DNA of 64,000 nt from Limnoperna fortunei (taxonomy: Eukaryota > Mollusca > Bivalvia > Mytilida > Modiolidae). Below the pieces are notes generated by a model that searched no databases, was not told where the DNA came from, and worked only from the letters and a program-made list of their open reading frames with translations. Both the position numbers and the translations under genes were made by a program. Within the stretch, counting starts at the first letter, position 1, and the number at the start of each line of letters is the position of its first letter. The DNA lies in the NCBI GenBank assembly GCA_944474755.1, contig OX104117.1, positions 56,118,964-56,182,963 on the forward strand, given 5' to 3'. Shown here in pieces: positions 37,311 through 49,600 of this stretch.

Positions 37311-38530
37311 GCAAGTATCAGAGTAATTTTGTAAAATTGCTTTTAACGTCGTTAAAATTGTTGTCGGGAATTTAGAAGAGATTTTTATTGTTATTACATC
37401 GCGAAGAACCTAAAATGCAACGCTGCTTGTACAGATTTTGTGTGCAATTTGTGTACTCAGTATAAGGTTGGGAGATGGCAGTAATCAGAGTCATTGGCTT
37501 AGATAAGGAAACAAATTTAAGCCCAAAACCGATTTGTGATTTGAAGAATTAACTGTCTGGAAAGAGTAGTTTATGTTGAATTGCCTTGTGAACGATCAAT
37601 ACCTCGTTAATGATTAAACAATCTATATATCTGTTAAATATAATTGTTAAATAATTCATGCGAATATAATTCATAAACGCAGCCATCGTCCTTCTTTAAT
37701 GACAATTGAGAAACCCCCTAGCGGAATCCGACCTTTTTGTAACAACACGGAAGATATGAGCTACAATAAAAAAATCAGTGGTGATTTGAGGATTGATTTC
37801 TTTTTTAACGTACTTTGAACAAGATTTCTGATGTATTCACTAGATGATTTAGAGAAAAGTAAATAATTAAGTAAGGCTAACAGGCCCACCACTATTCATA
37901 TTGTTTGATCAAATCTTACAAAGTAGTTCTTTATTGTCAAGAAATGGATACTCAACGTTCTTTTGTGCATTAAGAATAAAAGCGATCTTGGAATGTAAAT
38001 CAATGTATTTAAAATATTTTATAAATTATAATAGAAATTGTAAGTAACTTTTTATCCACCAACTGAAAACTATATTTTAAGTGATCTCCCGCATATCTCC
38101 CGCATCGGTAAGGTAAAAAATGCTAAACATAAAATTAATAGCTAAAGCAGCAAATGATAATCGGCACCAACATATGGCACGGCAACCAAGTTTCATAAAA
38201 TGTCCATTGTAAAGGAAAGATTTATAAAATTTAAACATATGTCACGCACCACGCTGTTTTCAGCAATTGCCATGAAATATGGTATATCATTTGAAGCTGC
38301 TAAAATTAAACGACGATTCAGTTTCATTGTGGGTTTATTCCGTGCTGGTGTTTTTTTGCGAATTTCCACTTTCCATCTGCGGAAAAGGAAAAAATGGTAT
38401 GACCTAAAATCTGCCCAGAATTTCAACAGCTTCCCACTGGACAAACGTTCCCCAAGTTAGCAGAACACTTGCACCAAAACCGTTTGCTATATACCAGATA
38501 TTTATCTCCCGAGGCTTCTGAATATAGCTT
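37311..38530. other. AT-rich non-coding stretch
   Basis: Contains a segment at 38193-38460 open on both strands (86 codons plus, 83 codons minus). Neither shows a domain or splice context I recognise. Confidence 0.4.
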
Positions 38531-38533
38531 CAA

Positions 38534-38702
38534 TGTTTTACTTGCTTACTTACTTATCCTCTTCATTCCCGCTGGGACATAAGGCACCAACAAGCTTCTT
38601 CCATGTTGTATGCTCGTTGACGTTTCTGTAACTAGGATGTTTTTTCTAGGGTAGGGTAGTTAGCCCCACGCCCAACCTCCTCTCTGGTGGACCGGGTATA
38701 GC
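38534..38702 (-). repeat. LINE 3' end remnant with (TAAG)n tail
   Basis: In reverse complement it encodes '...VNEHTTWKKLVGALCPSG', then 'NEEDK', ending in 'gtaagtaagtaagtaa'. It is headed by 'tatacccggtccaccagaga'. A short terminal peptide plus a TAAG microsatellite tail fits the 3' end of a non-LTR retrotransposon; the family is uncertain. Confidence 0.5.
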
Positions 38703-40432
38703 TTCAATGTATCACAACTCAATTAACATGGTCCCGTTGATATTTTCTATAAAGTGGGACTATGCTCGAAGATGAGATATTGTTCTGCATTTAAGTTACT
38801 GCGTAGACAGGCTCTTCCTAGTAAGTAACACTCCACGCAAATTTCAATACGCTAATAAATGTCTATTATAAATTATGAGTGTTACAATGCGTTTACATTC
38901 ACTGGCGGAAAACGTGTTCTAACCTGTTGTCAGCCTTTTCAACAGGTACACTTGCTATCGTGTTTGTGGAATATATCTCTATACTGCTTTCAGAACTGTC
39001 AAGTGTATTATCAGAGACAAATATCTTTTAAAATATTTGCAAAGAAACCTGAACAAGCGCCAACATAACGAAATAATCCGTTATGATTATCTGTTGTGAA
39101 TAGCCCTCTTTTATTTAAACATATTTAAACTTTCAGAATTCGGGTAATAATTTGACGAATATACATTATTATTTAACATATACATAATTCGATTTCCTTA
39201 TATATACATAATTATGTAAACAAGTACACAAATTGCGGATGACGTATGTATACAGAACGTATAAGAGTATTATAAGGGTAATAATTTCTGTATATGCGCA
39301 TTTCAATTTATGTGTCTACATAATTGTTCACGTATTTACATAATTATTTCTTAAAATATCTAATTTTATTTCATTATATATATGCGTGAATATGGTATAT
39401 ATGGAAATAATTATATGTATATTTTAACGCCTCTTTCGGACATACTATTCCCTTTTTAAATAAAGCATTACCAGTCATCAGAAATAATTTTTCGATATAC
39501 CATGCAAATTTAGGCATAATGTCTTTGCATTTTAAGAAAACGGTAAAATAGGTCACAAAATTGCTTTTTATTTCAATTAATAGGCAGCAATACACCATTT
39601 TTAAAACACATATATATATTTGTATCAATTTCACAAATAACCTAGAAGTAAACACTATAAGAACCTAAGTCCGACCATATTATTAATACTTTGCTACTAA
39701 TGGCATTTTTGTATGTATTCAATATTACATGTACACTGATTAATTCTTAATCGTTGTTAAACTACAAACTGTTACTAACGTACGTTTATCTTTACTAAAT
39801 ATACTTTCAGGGGACTAAATATGAATGTATTGACATAGATAAGTGCAATATAAAGATGAGGCTCAAAAGCGAGGAAATGCGAGGCCCTGTCGCGCCTTTT
39901 CTCCTTTCTGCTAAGTCCTTATACTGTGTTTATGTAAAGTCAATTCAAATATATTAAGAAATATATCGTGCTAGTGAGTGGTATTTGACAAAAAAAGTTT
40001 TGATAATAAACGTCACTGATTAATGTATCACAAATGAATATACGGTTAACGCATTAACTTTTGAAATAGACGACTGCAGGATAAATATTTTTCTATATGT
40101 AAACTACAAATTCCCTTGTGTAACCTAAAGGGAGTATTGTAAGAAAACGCGCAATGTAATTGTGTACAGATTGTGCGAAGTATACAAGGTAAAATAAGTA
40201 CAACAAAATATGAAAATAAAGAGGTCGGATAGCACGAACTTCCACATAACATCTTGGGAAAACAATTATTTAGGCAGGATTAGCATCTTCTTAACCATAT
40301 ATAGCACCTGAAGCAGAGCTGGCATAACAAAAAAAACAGTTGTTTTACAGAAATAGACAATAATAAACACACTGTAGCATATTTTCGTTGGGTACTCTCC
40401 AGACTGTAATACACACATCAGCACGTTTCATC
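38703..40432. other. AT-rich region 3' of the opsin gene
   Basis: It should hold the opsin 3' UTR (minus strand) just below 40433. No AATAAA-type signal can be assigned confidently within the first 150 bp. 39100-39420 is rich in 'tatacataat' low-complexity sequence. Confidence 0.45.
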
Positions 40433-40669
40433 CTATTTTCCTTTCTTTTCTTCCTCCTCCTGGAATCCTCCCAGCATGCTTTCACGGATTTTGCTACTAG
40501 CCAGAAGGTATCCGAAAGGATAAAGTGAAGTCCCTCCTTTGGCAAATAAAGGCGGGAGAGAAGCAGCCAGCATTGAGAGTTCTGTTGAACTTGACACCAT
40601 AGACCAACCCATTATCATCCCATATGGCCCCCAAGCAACTATGGAAACGGACAAGAATCCAATGCAAAG
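40433..40669 (-). CDS. Opsin exon 6: TM6, TM7, C-terminus
   Basis: Acceptor 'tatattccag' above 40669, phase 0. Encodes 78 residues and TAG. TM6 has 'VSIVAWGPYGMIMGW' (CWxPY equivalent AWGPY) and TM7 has 'SLPPLFAKGGTSLYPFGY', with the retinal-binding Lys. The helix-8 region is 'LLASSKIRESMLGGF' and the tail 'QEEEEKKGK'. Overlapping plus- and minus-strand frames here are shadows. Confidence 0.95.
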   Translation of the reverse strand, partial: LCIGFLSVSIVAWGPYGMIMGWSMVSSSTELSMLAASLPPLFAKGGTSLYPFGYLLASSKIRESMLGGFQEEEEKKGK

Positions 40670-43600
40670 CTGGAATATAAATAGACATTCTTGTTTCAAC
40701 ATATTTCTAATTTTCTATTGGTCATATTAATTGTTACAAAACGAAATATCAAGATGACAAGCGCCTGTGTACAGGAAATGAACAAGCCAAGAAGCTTAAT
40801 ATATTAAATAAACTGCTTGAAAAAAATCATTTTCATGTCATCTTAAAAATATATATATATATATATATATCTAACAAGAAGATGCTAGCACCTTTATACA
40901 CCAGTCATTTGAATTACGAGAATAAGGTCCATTTTTAAATTGCTAATGTCTGTCCTGTATTGCTTGACCCGCGGGCTTTAAATAAAATATTATACAAATG
41001 AGATCCAGTTTTCCCACCGCAGGTCGGGTTTTTTCTCCGGGTACTTCGGCTTCCTCCCCCAATAAAAACTGGACGCCATGATATAGCCGAAAAATTGCTA
41101 AAAGTGTCGTTAAACACCATCAAACAAACAAAAAACAATACAAAGGAGACTAGTCGAAATCGAACATTAATCACAGAAAAACGTCATCAAATCACGTGTT
41201 CATGAAATATGAATTATTTTATTCGATTGCGTGCAGTTACCCTCAGCTCCATTACTGTGTCATTTTATTATTAATTAAGGTTTGGGTTTATTGACATAGT
41301 AATTTTACACTAATTTGAAACATTGAAACATATCGTTAGTTCGCATGATCAGAAATTAATTACTGCAAAGATTCCAAATAGTGAGATCCGTTTCCGAAAA
41401 TAGGAAATGAAAGATTGTTTGATGACTAGATCAGCCGAATGAAATTAACTAATTACTAAGATATCTGCTGTAATACTAGTACAATCGTATATATATATGT
41501 GTGAAGATAAATATTACATGGCGATCAGTCCGGAAAGTACTGTAGCAAGGTAAGCTTACCGATGGTCTGTTGTTGTTTTTAGTTTTTACCGTTCTGAAAG
41601 TCAATTCTAAGTTCGACTTCAAAAAAGCTGAATAGTTTTAGGTGAAAAATCAAATTTTTTTTAAAAATGTGTATTATGAAACAAGTTTGCTGAAAAAATA
41701 TTATTACATTATACCGATCAATAGCTACCACCATAAAAATATAATTTTTGGTCAAACTGATCGAAATCGAAAATGTTTCATGGTAAGTTAATAGACAAAA
41801 AGCAGTGGACTAGTGGACACAAAATTTTACAAAGATCGGTTGCCCATTTCATAAATAAGTGGGTCGACTGCACATATATTTATGTCATTTTCGCAATTAA
41901 AAATAATACACTACCCCACGCAACTGGTTGTCATCCAGCCATTCACTCTCTTGACCACGTGTGACAATTTTAGGATTGTCCTGTCTTGCTGCGGAGATAC
42001 AGACCATTGCCACAGCGTACAAGAAATAGTAACCAACCATGATGGCAAAACTGTATGTCCAGTGGCTGTAGTCCTTCTGTAACCAGTTTAGGCCACAAGC
42101 TACCCCAGATGACTCGGGGGCATAACTGTAATTAAAACAAACAAATATTTATAGTGAACACATCGTTTATCGAAAACGACACAAGGGATCAGTCAAATTT
42201 CTTTCTGTTTTTTTTTTTTTTTGGGGGGGGGTGTTAAAAAGTAATCAGTGACCAAATATATATATCAGGGATAACTAACATGCCTAAGGCTATTTAGTTA
42301 TAATGACATAAAACCAAAATAACTAAAATCTGTAGAAACTCTTAACTGACTTGTAGAAACTCTTAACCGACTCATAGAAACTCTTAACTGACTTGTAGAA
42401 ACTCTTAACTGACTTGTAGAAACTCTTAACCGACTTGTAGAAACTCTTAACTGTCTTGTAGAAACTCTTAACTGACTTGTAGAAACTCTTAACTGACTTG
42501 TAGAAACTCTTTACTGTCTTGTAGAAACTCTTAACTGACTTGTAGAAACTCTTAACTGACTTGTAGAAACTCTTAACTGACTTGTTGAAACTCTTAACTG
42601 ACTTGTAGAAACTCTTAACTGACTTGTAGAAACTCTTAACTGTCTTTTAGAAACTCTTAACTGACTTGTAGAAACTCTTAACTGACTTGTTGAAACTCTT
42701 AACTGACTTGTTGAAACTCTTAACCGACTCATAGAAACTCTTAACTGACTTGTAGAAACTCTCTCTTAACTGACTTGTAGAAACTCTCTCTTAACTGACT
42801 TGTAGAAACTCTTAACTGACTTGTAGAAACTCTTAACTGACTTGTAGAAACTCTTAACTGTCTTGTAGAAACTCTTAACTGACTTGTAGAAACTCTTAAC
42901 TGACTTGTAGAAACTCTCTCTTAACTGACTTGTAGAAACTCTTAACTGTCTTGTAGAAACTCTTAACTGACTTGTAGAAACTCTTAACTGACTTGTAGAA
43001 ACTCTTAACTGACTTGTAGAAACTCTTAACTGACTTGTAGAAACTCTTTACTGTCTTGTAGAAACTCTTTACTGTCTTGTAGAAACTCTTAACTGACTTG
43101 TAGAAACTTTTAACTGACTTGTAGAAACTCTTAACTGACTTGTAGAAGCTCTTAACTGACTTGTAGAAACTCTTAACTGACTTGTAGAAACTCTCTCTTA
43201 ACTGACTTGTAGAAACTCTTAACTGACTTGTAGAAACTCTTAACTGTCTTGTAGAAACTCTTAACTGTCTTGTAGAAACTCTTAACTGACTTGTAGAAAC
43301 TCTCTCTTAACTGACTTGTAGAAACTCTTAACTGTCTTGTAGAAACTCTTTACTGTCTTGTAGAAACTCTTAACTGACTTGTAGAAACTCTCTCTTAACT
43401 GACTTGTAGAAACTCTTAACTGACTTGTAGAAACTCTTAACTGTCTTGTAGAAACTCTTAACTGTCTTGTAGAAACTCTTAACTGACTTGTAGAAACTCT
43501 CTCTTAACTGTCTTGTAGAAACTCTTAACTGACTTGTAGAAACTTTTAACTGACTTGTAGAAACTCTCTCTTAACTGACTTGTAGAAACTCTTAACTGTC

Positions 43601-46600
43601 TTGTAGAAACTCTTAACTGACTTGTAGAAACTCTCTCTTAACTGACTTGTAGAAACTCTTAACTGTCTTGTAGAAACTCTTAACTGTCTTGTAGAAACTC
43701 TTAACTGTCTTGTAGAAACTCTTAACTGACTTGTAGAAACTCTCTCTTAACTGACTTGTAGAAACTCTTAACTGTCTTGTAGAAACTCTTTACTGTCTTG
43801 TAGAAACTCTTAACTGACTTGTAGAAACTCTCTCTTAACTGACCTGTAGAAACTCTTAACTGTCTTGTAGAAACTCTTAACTGTCTTGTAGAAACTCTTA
43901 ACTGACTTGTAGAAACTCTCTCTTAACTGTCTTGTAGAAACTCTTAACTGACTTGTAGAAACTCTTAACTGACTTGTAGAAACTCTCTCTTAACTGACTT
44001 GTAGAAACTCTTAACTGTCTTGTAGAAACTCTTAACTGACTTGTAGAAACTCTTAACTGTCTTGTAGAAACTCTTAACTGTCTTGTAGAAACTCTTAACT
44101 GACTTGTAGAAACTCTCTCTTAACTGACTTGTAGAAACTCTTAACTGTCTTGTAGAAACTCTTAACTGACTTGTAGAAACTCTTAACTGACTTGTAGAAA
44201 CTCTTAACTGACTTGTAGAAACTCTTAACTGTCTTGTAGAAACTCTTAACTGACTTGTAGAAACTCTTAACTGACTTGTAGAAACTCTCTCTTAACTGAC
44301 TTGTAGAAACTCTTAACTGTCTTGTAGAAACTCTTAACCGACTCATAGAAACTCTTAACTGACTTGTAGAAACTCTTAACTGTCTTGTAGAAACTCTTAA
44401 CTGTCTTGTAGAAACTCTTAACTGACTTGTAGAAACTCTCTCTTAACTGTCTTGTAGAAACTCTTAACTGACTTGTAGAAACTTTTAACTGACTTGTAGA
44501 AACTCTCTCTTAACTGACTTGTAGAAACTCTAAACTGTCTTGTAGAAACTCTTAACTGACTTGTAGAAACTCTCTCTTAAATGTCTTGTAGAAACTCTTA
44601 ACTGTCTTGTAGAAACTCTTAACTGACTTGTAGAAACTCTCTCTTAACTGACTTGTAGAAACTCTTAACTGTCTTGTAGAAACTCTTAACTGACTTGTAG
44701 AAACTCTTAACTGACTTGTTGAAACTCTTAACTGACTTGTAGAAACTCTTAACTGACTTGTAGAAACTCTTAACTGTCTTGTAGAAACTCTTAACTGACT
44801 TGTAGAAACTCTTAACTGTCTTGTAGAAACTCTTAACTGACTTGTTGAAACTCTTAACTGACTTGTAGAAACTCTTAACTGACTTGTAGAAACTCTCTCT
44901 TAACTGTCTTGTAGAAACTCTTAACTGACTTGTAGAAACTCTTAACTGACTTGTAGAAACTCTTAACTGTCTTTTAGAAACTCTTAACTGACTTGTAGAA
45001 ACTCTTAACTGACTTGTTGAAACTCTCAACTGACTTGTAGAAACTCTTAACCGACTCATGGAAACTCTTAACTGACTTTTAGAAACTGTCTCTTAACTGA
45101 CTTGTAGAAACTCTTAACTGACTTGTAGAAACTCTTAACTGACTTGTAGAAACTCTTAACTGACTTGTAGAAACTCTTAACTGTCTTGTAGAAACTCTTA
45201 ACTGACTTGTAGAAACTCTTAACTGACTTGTAGAAACTCTCTCTTAACTGACTTGTAGAAACTCTTAACTGTCTTGTAGAAACTCTTAACTGTCTTGTAG
45301 AAACTCTTAACTGACTTGTAGAAACTCTTAACTGACTTGTAGAAACTCTTAACTGACTTGTAGAAACTCTTAACTGACTTGTAGAAACTCTTTACTGTCT
45401 TGTAGAAACTCTTTACTGTCTTGTAGAAACTCTTAACTGACTTGTAGAAACTTTTAACTGACTTGTAGAAACTCTTAACTGACTTGTAGAAACTCTTAAC
45501 TGACTTGTAGAAACTCTTAACTGACTTGTAGAAACTCTCTCTTAACTGACTTGTAGAAACTCTTAACTGACTTGTAGAAACTCTTAACTGTCTTGTAGAA
45601 ACTCTTAACTGTCTTGTAGAAACTCTTAACTGACTTGTAGAAACTCTCTCTTAACTGACTTGTAGAAACTCTTTACTGTCTTGTAGAAACTCTTAACTGA
45701 CTTGTAGAAACTCTCTCTTAACTGACTTGTAGAAACTCTTAACTGTCTTGTAGAAACTCTTAACTGTCTTGTAGAAACTCTTAACTGACTTGTAGAAACT
45801 CTCTCTTAAGTGTCTTGTAGAACCTCTTAACTGACTTGTAGAAACTCTTAACTGACTTGTAGAAACTCTCTCTTAACTGACTTGTAGAAACTCTTAACTG
45901 TCTTGTAGAAACTCTTAACTGACTTGTAGAAACTCTTAACTGTCTTGTAGAAACTCTTAACTGTCTTGTAGAAACTCTTAACTGACTTGTAGAAACTCTC
46001 TCTTAACTGACTTGTAGAAACTCTTAACTGTCTTGTAGAAACTCTTAACTGACTTGTAGAAACTCTTAACTGGCTTGTAGAAACTCTCTCTTAACTGTCT
46101 TGTAGAAACTCTTAACTGTCTTGTAGAAACTCTTAACTGACTTGTAGAAACTCTTAACTGTCTTGTAGAAACTCTTAACTGACTTGTTGAAACTCTTAAC
46201 TGACTTGTAGAAACTCTTAACTGACTTGTAGAAACTCTCTCTTAACTGACTTGTAGAAACTCTTAACTGTCTTGTAGAAACTCTTAACTGACTTGTAGAA
46301 ACTCTTAACTGACTTGTAGAAACTCTTAACTGTCTTGTAGAAACTCTTAACTGACTTGTAGAAACTCTTAACTGTCTTGTAGAAACTCTTAACTGACTTG
46401 TAGAAACTCTTAACTGACTTGTAGAAACTCTTAACTGACTTTTAGAAACTCTTCACTGACTTGTTGAAACTCTTAACTGACTTGTAGAAACTCTTAACTG
46501 ACTTGTAGAAACTCTCTCTTAACTGACTTGTAGAAACTCTTAACTGTCTTGTAGAAACTCTTAACTGACTTGTAGAAACTCTTAACTGACTTGTAGAAAC

Positions 46601-49600
46601 TCTTAACTGACTTGTAGAAACTCTTAACTGTCTTGTAGAAACTCTTAACTGACTTGTAGAAACTCTTAACTGACTTGTAGAAACTCTTAACTGACTTGTA
46701 GAAACTCTTTACTGTCTTGTAGAAACTCTTAACTGTCTTGTAGAAACTCTTAACTGACTTGTAGAAACTCTCTCTTAACTGACTTGTAGAAACTCTTAAC
46801 TGTCTTGTAGAAACTCTTAACTGACTTGTAGAAACTCTTAACTGACTTGTAGAAACTCTTAACTGACTTGTAGAAACTCTCTCTTAACTGACTTGTAGAA
46901 ACTCTTAACTGACTTGTAGAAACTCTTAACTGACTTGTAGAAACTCTTAACTGACTTGTAGAAACTCTCTCTTAACTGACTTGTAGAAACTCTTAACTGA
47001 CTTGTAGAAACTCTTAACTGTCTTGTAGAAACTCTTAACTGACTTGTAGAAACTCTTAACTGACTTGTAGAAACTCTTAACTGACTTGTAGAAACTCTTA
47101 ACTGTCTTGTAGAAACTCTTAACTGACTTGTAGAAACTCTTAACTGACTTGTAGAAACTCTTAACTGACTTGTAGAAACTCTTTACTGTCTTGTAGAAAC
47201 TCTTAACTGTCTTGTAGAAACTCTTAACTGACTTGTAGAAACTCTCTCTTAACTGACTTGTAGAAACTCTTAACTGTCTTGTAGAAACTCTTAACTGACT
47301 TGTAGAAACTCTTAACTGACTTGTAGAAACTCTCTCTTAACTGACTTGTAGAAACTCTTAACTGACTTGTAGAAACTCTTAACTGACTTGTAGAAACTCT
47401 TAACTGACTTGTAGAAACTCTCTCTTAACTGACTTGTAGAAACTCTTAACTGTCTTGTAGAAACTCTTAACTGACATGTAGAAACTCTTAACTGACTTGT
47501 AGAAACTCTCTCTTAACTGACTTGTAGAAACTCTTAACTGACTTGTAGAAACTCTTAACTACTTGTAGAAACTCTTTACTGTCTTGTAGAAACTCTTAAC
47601 TGACTTGTAGAAACTCTCTCTTAACTGACTTGTAGAAACTCTTAACTGTCTTGTAGAAACTCTTTACTGTCTTGTAGAAACTCTTAACTGACTTGTAGAA
47701 ACTCTCTCTTAACTGACTTGTAGAAACTCTTAACTGTCTTGTAGAAACTCTTAACTGTCTTGTAGAAACTCTTAACTGACTTGTAGAAACTCTCTCTTAA
47801 CTGTCTTGTAGAACCTCTTAACTGACTTGTAGAAACTCTTAACTGACTTGTAGAAACTCTCTCTTAACTGACTTGTAGAAACTCTTAACTGTCTTGTAGA
47901 AACTCTTAACTGACTTGTAGAAACTCTTAACTGTCTTGTAGAAACTCTTAAATGTCTTGTAGAAACTCTTAACTGACTTGTAGAAACTCTCTCTTAACTG
48001 ACTTGTAGAAACTCTTAACTGTCTTGTAGAAACTCTTAACTGACTTGTAGAAACTCTTAACTGACTTGTAGAAACTCTTAACTGACTTGTAGAAACTCTT
48101 AACTGACTTGTAGAAACTCTTAACAGTCTTGTAGAAACTCTTAACTGACTTGTAGAAACTCTTAACTGTTTTGTAGAAACTCTTAACTGACTTGTTGAAA
48201 CTCTTAACTGACTTGTAGAAACTCTTAACTGACTTGTAGAAACTCTCTCTTAACTGTCTTGTAGAAACTCTTAACTGTCTTGTAGAAACTCTTAACTGAC
48301 TTGTAGAAACTCTTAACTGTCTTGTAGAAACTCTTAACTGACTTGTTGAAACTCTTAACTGACTTGTAGAAACTCTTAACTGACTTGTAGAAACTCTCTC
48401 TTAACTGACTTGTAGAAACTCTTAACTGTCTTGTAGAAACTCTTAACTGACTTGTAGAAACTCTTAACTGACTTGTAGAAACTCTTAACTGTCTTGTAGA
48501 AACTCTTAACTGACTTGTAGAAACTCTTAACTGACTTGTAGAAACTCTTAACTGTCTTGTAGAAACTCTTAACTGACTTGTAGAAACTCTTAACTGACTT
48601 GTAGAAACTCTTAACTGACTTGTAGAAACTCTTCACTGACTTGTTGAAACTCTTAACTGACTTGTAGAAACTCTTAACTGACTTGTAGAAACTCTCTCTT
48701 AACTGACTTGTAGAAACTCTTAACTGACTTGTAGAAACTCTTAACTACTTGTAGAAACTCTTTACTGTCTTGTAGAAACTCTTAACTGACTTGTAGAAAC
48801 TCTCTCTTAACTGACTTGTAGAAACTCTTAACTGTCTTGTAGAAACTCTTTACTGTCTTGTAGAAACTCTTAACTGACTTGTAGAAACTCTCTCTTAACT
48901 GACTTGTAGAAACTCTTAACTGACTTGTAGAAACTCTTAACTACTTGTAGAAACTCTTTACTGTCTTGTAGAAACTCTTAACTGACTTGTAGAAACTCTC
49001 TCTTAACTGACTTGTAGAAACTCTTAACTGTCTTGTAGAAACTCTTTACTGTCTTGTAGAAACTCTTAACTGACTTGTAGAAACTCTCTCTTAACTGACT
49101 TGTAGAAACTCTTAACTGTCTTGTAGAAACTCTTAACTGTCTTGTAGAAACTCTTAACTGACTTGTAGAAACTCTCTCTTAACTGTCTTGTAGAACCTCT
49201 TAACTGACTTGTAGAAACTCTTAACTGACTTGTAGAAACTCTCTCTTAACTGACTTGTAGAAACTCTTAACTGTCTTGTAGAAACTCTTAACTGACTTGT
49301 AGAAACTCTTAACTGTCTTGTAGAAACTCTTAACTGTCTTGTAGAAACTCTTAACTGACTTGTAGAAACTCTCTCTTAACTGACTTGTAGAAACTCTTAA
49401 CTGTCTTGTAGAAACTCTTAACTGACTTGTAGAAACTCTTAACTGACTTGTAGAAACTCTTAACTGACTTGTAGAAACTCTTAACTGACTTGTAGAAACT
49501 CTTAACAGTCTTGTAGAAACTCTTAACTGACTTGTAGAAACTCTTAACTGACTTGTAGAAACTCTTAACTGACTTTTAGAAACTCTTCACTGACTTGTTG

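Noticed and set aside
38193..38460. Overlapping 86-codon (plus) and 83-codon (minus) frames
   Set aside because: No recognisable domain, splice context or repeat partner; dual-strand openness by itself is weak evidence.
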